From Symbiodinium microadriaticum (lineage: Eukaryota; Sar; Dinophyceae; Suessiales; Symbiodiniaceae): a stretch of 64,000 nucleotides of DNA. The position numbers and the translations under genes are program-made. Positions 57,301 through 64,000 of this stretch are shown piece by piece (position 1 is the first letter of the stretch; each line of letters opens with the position of its first letter). The stretch lies in assembly GCA_001939145.1 (NCBI GenBank), contig LSRX01000074.1, positions 625,745 to 689,744 on the forward strand, in the 5' to 3' direction. Under the pieces are notes generated by a model that had not been told where the DNA came from, searched no databases, and was given only the letters and a program-made list of their open reading frames with translations.

Positions 57301-58568
57301 TGCAGATCCCGGATCGGTAATGCAACTCGACGACCATGGCGATCACGACGCCGAAGACGACCAGGACTGCGACCACCAAAATCACCACGACGACGACTAC
57401 GACAATGACGAACACGACCACCAGGAAACCACCGGGAAACCATGGGTGACCCCCAAAGAGACCACCCGGAGACCGCCAGAAGACCACCAGGAGACGACCA
57501 GAACACATCAGGATTCCGGTCAAAAGGCTTCAGTCTATTTGCGGGTCCTGGTCGGATACAGAGAGGCACGACCGCGATACTTCCGCCCTACTTCCTCGTG
57601 GGATTCAGGATTCAGAGAGATGGGCAACATGCCACCCCCCCCCCCCATGTATTGACAGGATTTAGGCAGGCGGCCAACGTCCTTCCCCCGTCATGTGCTA
57701 CTGGCGGGTTTTCAGAGACATGGCCCACGTGCTTCCCCCGCGGTGGGATTCAGACATTCCGAGGCCAAAATCAGGACAATGTATTGGCGTTTACAATGAA
57801 TCGCGCTTTCCAAGAGAGACGACTGTGCCGGGAGTAACGGGACATGAGCGCAAACTATGCGCCGCACCACAGCGGGAGCGTGGAATGTTCCGCGTGCACT
57901 ACACTAACCTTAGCCAAGTATCCGTATACTTCCAACATAAGAACCCCCAGTGTGTTGGGGGATGAGTTTGTTGGTTTGTAATTGCGTGTTTCGGTGATCT
58001 CAGGGATTTCTTGTTCCCGAGCGTGAGCTGGATTTTTTTTCTGAAGTTTCGCTCAGTTGCAATTTTCTGGCTTCGGTGAACGAGACTATTGTTTGAAAAG
58101 GCTTGCGGCACAGAAACTGTTATTTCTGTCTTTCAGGACTTTCCTGTGTGCAGGGGGACAGTTGGGCCTATCTTTGGCGGTGCATCCCCAGGTTTGATGC
58201 TTGCTGGCGGTGCGCAAGAATACTTGTTGCCGCCTTGGGACAGACATCGCAAATTCTAGATATGAAAGTAAAGCACTTTGTCAGTTGTTGCTCTTTGATG
58301 TTGCACCTGGTTCTCATGGCGATATGGGTTACACGACCACACTGCGCTCAATTCCGTTTAGATGTATATAGGCTTGGCTGAGGATGGGATACCTGCCCTG
58401 GCCTCCCTTCTCCTTGAGTCATCACAGGAGCCACCGAAGACTGTCCGAGCACAAAACCCGCGGATGCGACGAGAAGACCGACTGCGGAAGAAGCAGAAAC
58501 TGCAAGAGCGCCAGGACGAGTCTGTGATGGAGTGGGATGCATTCCTGAAGAGCAGCTTGACCTCGTGA
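45246..58568 (+). CDS. J-domain (DnaJ/Hsp40-type) protein, partial exon model
   Basis: This is a putative co-chaperone that would stimulate an Hsp70 ATPase through its J-domain. Core exons at 47366-47429, 47700-47777 and 50395-50439 join in frame to a J-domain: helix I REMFELGILPSDRLQ, helix II TLAEAFRERIRKA, the essential HPD in HPDAGGSTEEFKQ, and VREAYQEAL. HPDAGGS also occurs in TIM14/Pam18-like proteins. An upstream exon (45246-45324) encodes a hydrophobic segment, so a membrane-anchored form is possible. Downstream candidates are 53021-53073, 55300-55373, 57172-57233 and a terminal exon 58428-58568. Phase between 45324 and 47366 does not match directly, so an exon or border is missing there. 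An 830-base gap lies in the intron 47778-50394. The J-domain call is firm; membership of the outer exons is tentative. Confidence 0.65.
45325..47365 (+). other. intron or intergenic DNA, no exon recognised
   Basis: This 2-kb stretch may hide a missing exon, given the phase mismatch on its two sides. I see no J-domain or other family motif in it. Confidence 0.4.
47366..47429 (+). CDS. J-protein exon: helix I
   Basis: It encodes VSDCAGREMFELGILPSDRL and Q. The acceptor has a pyrimidine tract (CTTCCGTTTCAG|G); the donor is GC (GCGGTA at 47430). Confidence 0.7.
47700..47777 (+). CDS. J-protein exon: helix II, HPD loop, helix III
   Basis: It encodes TLAEAFRERIRKAHPDAGGS and TEEFKQ. HPD is the invariant J-domain motif needed for Hsp70 activation. 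The donor is GC (GCCACT at 47778). Confidence 0.85.
48537..48604. repeat. (TATG)n microsatellite
   Basis: TATG repeats with several substitutions in the intron before the large gap. Confidence 0.9.
49347..50176. other. assembly gap (830 N)
   Basis: Unknown bases preceded by a poly-C tract that may have caused the break. Confidence 1.
50395..50439 (+). CDS. J-protein exon: helix IV
   Basis: It encodes VREAYQEALTRVGFH. GACAG|GTC is the acceptor. The 3' end is chosen at a GT donor (GTCTCA at 50440), which keeps phase with the next candidate; a GT at 50447 is an alternative. Confidence 0.7.
51265..52125. repeat. ~67-bp minisatellite, about 13 copies
   Basis: The unit contains CACCGTCGTAGGGTCGTTTT, GGGTGTTGGTGGGGGAAAGG and CTCTGCAAAAGCAAAACAG. 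Copies start with CTCTAGGACA near 51431, 51498, 51566 and onward. It lies in an intron of the J-protein model. Confidence 0.92.
53021..53073 (+). CDS. candidate J-protein exon: basic segment
   Basis: It encodes MLMSEDFYKWRREQVQQ after an AAACAG acceptor. The 3' border (GA donor at CAA|GAGAAA) is a guess. The upstream 100 bases are C/A-rich, as before other exons here. Confidence 0.45.
53875..54040. repeat. (AT)n, (AC)n and (AAAT)n microsatellite
   Basis: A mixed AT-rich simple repeat with a run of AAAT units. The following 0.8 kb (54040-54785) is AT-rich with no gene seen. Confidence 0.9.
54815..54962. repeat. TATATT/TATATC hexanucleotide repeat
   Basis: About 25 copies of TATATT or TATATC in a row; reading frames through it give only Ile/Tyr/Leu repeats. 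Confidence 0.93.
55300..55373 (+). CDS. candidate J-protein exon: charged segment
   Basis: The frame AAATSLSSSTLRIREEVRED then HHQ ends two bases into a codon before GTAAGA. The next candidate exon starts with one base, giving an AGG codon across the junction. A different frame reading NVVVLIDAPHPGGG is also open, so the assignment rests on phase. Confidence 0.4.
57172..57233 (+). CDS. candidate J-protein exon: Arg/Ala-rich segment
   Basis: After a pyrimidine-rich stretch and GAG|G it encodes SSKGTRAQQRDRAATAAEDS and W. The 3' border is uncertain. Confidence 0.4.
57300..57500. repeat. GAC/CAC-rich low-complexity stretch
   Basis: It is rich in GACGACC, CACCACGACGAC and GACCACCAGGA words. One strand reads Asp/His-rich and the other Val-rich peptides. 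I treat it as simple repeat inside an intron. Confidence 0.6.
58428..58568 (+). CDS. candidate terminal exon of J-protein
   Basis: A strong acceptor (CCTCCCTTCTCCTTGAGTC, then ATCACAG|GAG) precedes a frame reading EPPKTVRAQNPRMRREDRLR, KKQKLQERQDESVMEWDAFL and KSSLTS before TGA. The basic, helix-prone composition suits a chaperone tail. It could instead end another gene. Confidence 0.55.
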   Translation, partial: EPPKTVRAQNPRMRREDRLRKKQKLQERQDESVMEWDAFLKSSLTS

Positions 58569-60068
58569 GTGCTCCTTCCGAGCGAGCCGAGAGGTGTGCA
58601 GGCTCTCTAATAATCTATTTGGGACCCCTTGGTCTGAGCTATACAGTGGATCAAGTCACCAAGTCTACAGCACCTGCATGCCCAGGTCAAGTTTCCAGCA
58701 GATTTCTGCCTGCATCATAATGCCCCTTTGCACGAAACGACTGCTTGCCTGCTACCTCCAACCTAGGAAATAAGAATGGCAAAGATAAAGACACCTTCGG
58801 GCAACAGAAGCGGACGAGACCGGCGCGTGCTTGGGCTGGAAATGCGGTCTGCGGTGCAAGGTTTGATTGTGTCGTGAAGTGTGGTACATGATTACACATT
58901 TATGTCGGTCGAACAGGGCAGTGACGACTTGCGTCGTGGTCATGCGAGCGGTAGCCACACACGCACAGCCTCGCACCGAGTGCTGAGAGCACAGAGGTCT
59001 CTTGATATCTTTAGGGTGGATGGCACTGTATCAGTGAGTGCACTTAAGTGTGATTGATGATGAGTGGACGATGACAACATTTCAGACATAAGTCCTTGGC
59101 TGATAGGTTCGCTCAACTCACTACTATAGACATCGGCAGAGGATGGTGGCTTATGCAAAGCAGCCTGTTGAAGCACAACCTGCAAGACCGACTCTGCTAC
59201 TACAGAAGATGAGTGCAGCGACATGGATGTTTATCAGGACATGTTCATGTATGGGAAGCAGTCTATGCACCCCTGTTTCATCTGCATGCAACGGTAGTCG
59301 TATTTTATCATCGAAATCGAAATTGCATAACAGGTCTTCTGCTGGGAGCTTCGGGGCTACGGGGCGGGACCCGCTGGTTTGAGTAGATGTAGGGTCGATC
59401 CGTCTCAGTTTGATTGAAATTATTGGGCGAGTCCCCTCAAGGTAGCCAGAACAAACAGGCCTCCGGGTCCCTTGGAACAGGGACCACCTCGGCCCTTGGC
59501 TGAAGGCGGCGGTCCGAGCACGAACGATGACAAAGTCGTGACACACCGCTCCATTGCAACCTTCGAAGGCGGCATTCTCAGCGAGAGGGAGTTGCTCCAA
59601 ACCCTTTCTACTGCGTCTACCTGCTTGTGTAGTTTAAGGGTTTCGGTGTGGAAAGTTCGGGATTTCCGAACTTCACCCACCAAGCTTGAACCTCGTATGC
59701 TTTGGATCCCTTCACGGAATGTGCAGTTCACTAGGCAGCGATAAGGCCAGGACTTGTAGGGCTTTTGTTGATCGTCGCGCTGGAGAAATGGAGGATTCAA
59801 TCTCTTAGCGAGGCATTTTTATCACGGGCCGCTCGGACGGACAACCTGCTGCAGAACAGCTTGCGGATTTTTGTGGTCACGGCATCATCACAGCTGATCT
59901 AACGTGCGCAACTCGTAGGGTATAACATTAGTCTTGGGGCACCCAGGCGGGAGGACAAATTGCATTACGGTCCCTGACCAAAAGAACTCAGAAACAGATC
60001 ACGGGGACACAGACATAGAGGAGTCAAAACGCAGAGGATTTATGACTGTATATATAAATATCATAGCA

Positions 60069-60070
60069 TA

Positions 60071-60102
<32 letters not shown>
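60069..60102. repeat. (AT)n microsatellite
   Basis: A run of AT repeats follows TTATTTATTT. Confidence 0.9.
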
Positions 60103-60103
<1 letters not shown>

Positions 60104-60554
60104 CTGACTGGACTTTTGGACTTTGGAGGCGGATCGTCGGGCTTCAGGCTGCGTTGCGCGGCACGGGAAAGCACGTCCCAAGAATCATGCATCAAAGTCA
60201 AGCTTATCGGCTGACGCAGAAAGCTGGCCTGTGGCAACTAGATGCGCTTTACAGATCGATTGTGGCCAGTATGCACTCACACAGCTTGTGGACAGGACGA
60301 GTCTAAGAGATGTAACCGACCGATCAAAGAAGATCGAAAAATCGTCTCCTAGGACCTGCAACCCCTCAACAAAAAACAAGGAAAGCAAAAGGGGAAGCCA
60401 ACACCCACTAAGGCGTGCCCGCACAAAGTGCGGCCCAACCCCCAAGAGACCTTGCGCTGGAACGAACAACTGCTCCGTGAATTGCCACGGATGCCGTCAA
60501 AACTAGCCGTCCATGCAACGGGCACTGAACATATCTACATCTGCCTCTATACAT

Positions 60555-60614
60555 ATGTATATATGTATACATACATACATACATACATACATACATACGT
60601 ACATACTTACATAC

Positions 60615-60645
<31 letters not shown>

Positions 60646-60665
60646 CATACATACATACATCTGTA
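60555..60665. repeat. (CATA)n microsatellite
   Basis: About 25 ATAC/CATA units with a few substitutions. Confidence 0.95.
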
Positions 60666-62862
60666 TATTTCAGCTCCAAGCCTCTGTTGGCGCACTGAGG
60701 CCAGAAGCGTGTGCCAGTTTTCCAAGACAAAGGTGGAACGTGCTACTATGTTTCACCTACCACGCAGAGGAAAGTAGTCCTGCCAAAGTAGAAAAAAGCG
60801 TCAACCGGGTTCTGATGGGCATATACCCGTTTCCCTTCCGACACCCACTTCCGACAAATCTTGCCGATACTCTGATTGCATGTTCTGACCGGCGTTTCAC
60901 CTCTGACCCCCTTGATTAAACAAAAAAACCCTGCACTCAGCCATCCGATGCTTTATCGCTTATTGGGAAGATTCTTTGTCGCAGACTCTCTGCTTCACCC
61001 GGATGCGCCCCCAAGTATCAAACCCCAGGCTGCTACACCTGCCTGAACATGTTTTTCATGTGCACAGCAATCAGCGATAAGTTTTGGACCCCAAGCCTTG
61101 CGGCCGCGGCCTCGAGGTAGCCCCGCAGAAATGATTGTTGTCCCTGAGCCCTACACGGCAGGCTTTCGGGTTTAGGGTGCAGCGCTTCGAGTTGAACCGA
61201 GCCCTTCTTGCCACCGCTCACTGGGTATTCATGAAAAAGCCTGTTGAAAGTTGTGTAGCACATCATGGATACAACCTTGGCATTGTGTTCTGGTAGACCT
61301 TCGCAATTTCCAGCACATTGTTCTTCCGAAGAGACCAAACTTCACGCCGGTCTGGGCACCGGCCTTGGTGGTTGCTGCCACATGCTGACTTTTGCGGTGC
61401 GGGTAAAACACAACCAGCCCTTACATGAGCCTCCAGTTCATGCGTTGTCGGAGTGTAACACACGCCTGGCTGTTATATTGGTTATTTATGTTCCTATCAT
61501 TTTGCTTGTCGTTGTCGTCTCGCTCCGATGTGACTGCAGCTTGCCAGGTCCGTTCAGGCGAACTTGCTGCATGCTTTGCCCGTCAGTCACTCGATGCCCA
61601 AGGGACATTTCGAGACACACCCCCTCCAAGGACCCCGAAAATACCTTTTAGGAGGTTCTACGTTTCAGAGGTTCGGGGTTGAGCCCCCCAATCTGTGCAG
61701 TGAAACATCGAGGCTTTCACTACAGTCGTCCCAGCACACTTTCGACATGCTGTCGCCATGGCTATGTGTGACATGCCTCCCATCGTGCAGACAGGCCTGC
61801 TTGGCGAGGGCCTGTGAAGACCTGGAACCCGAACTGAGCCTGATGCCGTACACAACTGAAGAGTCCTTGGTTGATTGACAGGGCTGGTCAGGAATTTGGA
61901 CTAAAGGGTGTTGGGCTCTACGATCAGTTTATACAATGCCGTCGCCACTGCTCAAGATCCCGGATTCTGGATTCGCGTATACGTCTGCGACAAACTGTTG
62001 GGCCATTGGGACATGCGAAGGTGCTTGTGCCTACCACTGCAAGAGCTCGGCTACGAGCCGTCGGGCAGGCCTTGGCATTGGCATGCCCATGTTTTTAACA
62101 TTTGGGCCCTTAAATTTGCTGAAGCTAGGCTCTAGGATTCCGATGCATTTGTCGGAGCTGGTAAGGCGCTACAGACGGTTGGTCTCGTCAACTTCAGATT
62201 CAGAGTTCTAGGTTCAGTGAGTCGTGCGCTTGGCGGGTTTGCGACCCACACAAGCGTTTCAAGTCCCGCCCAAGCCTAGACCTCAGACCCTCAGCATGAA
62301 CCTGTCGTGAGACTCGCTTGAAACTCCCACAAAGTATACGCGCCATCAAGCCCAAATCCGCAGGTGCACCGAACCTCTACATTCTACATTTTCGGACACC
62401 TCAAAACATGTGGTAGAGCCGCCTGCTTTGAAGCTGCATATGCAGACCCAAAAAAACCCAGAACCCTGCACTGACTAGCCGCAGACGACAAGCGCACTGA
62501 GACTTGCCCATCACTTGTCAAAGTCACGCTAAAATAAAACGATCGAGGCTTTCTGGGACCAAGAGGGATGGTGTAGGGTTTTCCTGATGACAAGCTCTCG
62601 AGTCCTGATAGAATGGGGCTAGGCACTTGAGGGCTACAGGTTTACAAGCTTCCCTGTGGGCCCAGCCAGAAGGAATGTTGTGCGAGTCGTCCGCCTTTCC
62701 CGCCTTCGGTCCTAACCTTATCGACCCTACAACACATGTAAACGATTTCAAACTATCTAGAGGGGCCCTGCAGGCAGAATTCCAGACCCATACACCAGTA
62801 CGCAGCTTTAGGTATCGCCCCTTCTGAAGGCGGCGCGTGGCTGGCGCGCGATAGCTCACGCC

Positions 62863-62866
<4 letters not shown>

Positions 62867-62931
<65 letters not shown>

Positions 62932-62990
62932 AGGGAGGGAGGGAGGGAGCGAGGGGGAGAGGGAGAGGGGGACGGGGAGAGGGAGAGCGA
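62867..62990. repeat. (GA)n then (GGGA)n microsatellite
   Basis: About 60 bases of GA repeats pass into GGGA and then GAGGGG-like units. Confidence 0.95.
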
Positions 62991-63951
62991 GAGGGGAGAG
63001 AGCCGACCAAAAAACAGCCGTCACGCAGTGAATGGCCAGACGCCCCAAGTCGAAGCCACAGCCTTTTAGGCCCTATATTTCCCTAAAGTGCGATCGCAAG
63101 CTTCTAGTTCGGACGAGGCAGCTTTCAATAGCCTCTGAGAGGTTTCGACGGTTGTCCAACGAGTTGGGAGTATAGACAGCTTAGCTTCTTCTTGAGAGAC
63201 ATGAAAGTTCATGCATGAACCTAGCCCAAAATCCAAGCCCTACTCCCTCAACCCTATAAGGTTGTTGAGACTGCGCCGGCAGTCGGTGGATTCGGGATTC
63301 CGGAGGCTGGGCCGCCTGGTAGTTTATTGTTTGTGTTCCATCGCGGATTTGGCGGTTTCACGGTTGAGTTTGATGGCATCATCGCTTGATTTTGCAGCCT
63401 GCAGTTCTGTGATGTATAGTGGCAGCAAGAGTCAGCATTTTGTCTTTGCTTGGTGTCCTGCTGCAGAGTTCTGGCCGTCGGGAAGTCCTTGGTGAAACTG
63501 AGAGCCACCTCTGTCCCTTGAACTGACCTCAGTCAAACGTTTTTTAGTGGACTGCGCAAGAACGAGTTTGTGCTGCGTGCTGCACAGAAAGCCACTCTTA
63601 ACTGAGGTGAGTGTAGGCGAGTTCAGGATCCGGGCTTCCACTGAAAACATGCTACAACTTCTGCCCAGGCTGCCACCGGCATAGTCACCGATCCGCTTTT
63701 CCAGGTGCTAGATGGGGAGGTTTGTCGGCTTTATACAGTGGAGTTGCCAGGATTTAGGCCGCATATCGCATGGTGTTGCAGAGCAGAGTTTGCTTCAAGG
63801 TGTCCGGGTCCGGAGGAGGAGACTGGCTTGAGTAACAAGTATACTTCAGCCGTGACAGCACTGACAGACAAACCGGCGCACCCCCAGCGGCAGAAGCCGT
63901 GGTTGTGGTGGCAGTGTGGGTCATGGCACTTGCAGCAAGAAAAGTTTGATT

Positions 63952-63957
63952 AGTAGC

Positions 63958-64000
<43 letters not shown>
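63952..64000. repeat. (AGT)n microsatellite, continues past window end
   Basis: An uninterrupted AGT run reaches the last base of the window. Confidence 0.95.

Larger units (their letters stand above)
58569..64000. other. region without a confidently recognised gene
   Basis: Several open stretches look mildly coding-like but lack family motifs: 59470-59600 (plus, GPPRPLAEGGG...), 61033-61338 (minus, 101 codons) and 61908-62135 (plus, LYNAVATAQDPGFWIRVY...). Telomere-like C/A-rich tracts occur near 63225-63260. Microsatellites are listed separately. Confidence 0.5.

Noticed and set aside
57320..57655. Asp/His-rich 111-codon frame as a metal-binding protein
   Set aside because: Low-complexity GAC/CAC repeat; the opposite strand is equally open and Val-rich.
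61033..61338. Minus-strand 101-codon frame as a gene
   Set aside because: No motif, no supporting splice sites, and neighbouring genes are on the plus strand.

Overview
The window looks like nuclear DNA of a dinoflagellate, most likely a Symbiodiniaceae- or Polarella-like alga. Genes are cut into many small exons by introns with GC, GA or GT donors and AG|G acceptors. Microsatellites and minisatellites are abundant. A sequence matching the 3' end of the dinoflagellate spliced leader lies in a retrotransposon LTR. No bacterial features, rRNA or tRNA genes were found.

Layout: (1) 433-14999, plus strand: the 3' part of a full-length ABCB (P-glycoprotein-like) ABC transporter gene. I reconstructed 19 exons that keep reading frame and give the second half of NBD1, the linker, TMD2, all of NBD2 and the stop. 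One 5-kb intron carries a 64-66-bp minisatellite with a 265-bp higher-order repeat. (2) 15000-18053: intergenic, with a large GTT/GCT trinucleotide tract. (3) 18059-42083: two head-to-tail Ty1/copia LTR retrotransposons sharing a middle LTR, flanked by one 5-bp target duplication (GAAGA). Each copy has an extra upstream ORF with a C-terminal HAD-like domain, then an intact Gag-PR-IN-RT-RNase H polyprotein. (4) 42089-45245: repeat-rich DNA with TCGATAGCACCAA inverted repeats, a ~110-bp minisatellite and a 210-bp hairpin element. (5) 45246-58568, plus strand: exons of a J-domain (HPD) protein, spread thinly and broken by an 830-base assembly gap. (6) 58569-64000: mostly unassigned DNA with microsatellites.

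The two host genes and both retroelements lie on the plus strand, in keeping with unidirectional dinoflagellate gene arrangement. The transporter and the J-protein have no evident functional link. The retroelement is the most interesting part: its two outer LTRs match each other and carry the target duplication, while the middle LTR is a different variant although the internal regions are nearly identical. Its LTRs keep a spliced-leader-like sequence, its non-coding parts repeat a GC-rich hairpin, and its first ORF is not one I know from copia elements.

Exon borders come from reading-frame continuity and family motifs by eye; no search or RNA data were available. The exons of the J-protein after its J-domain are tentative.
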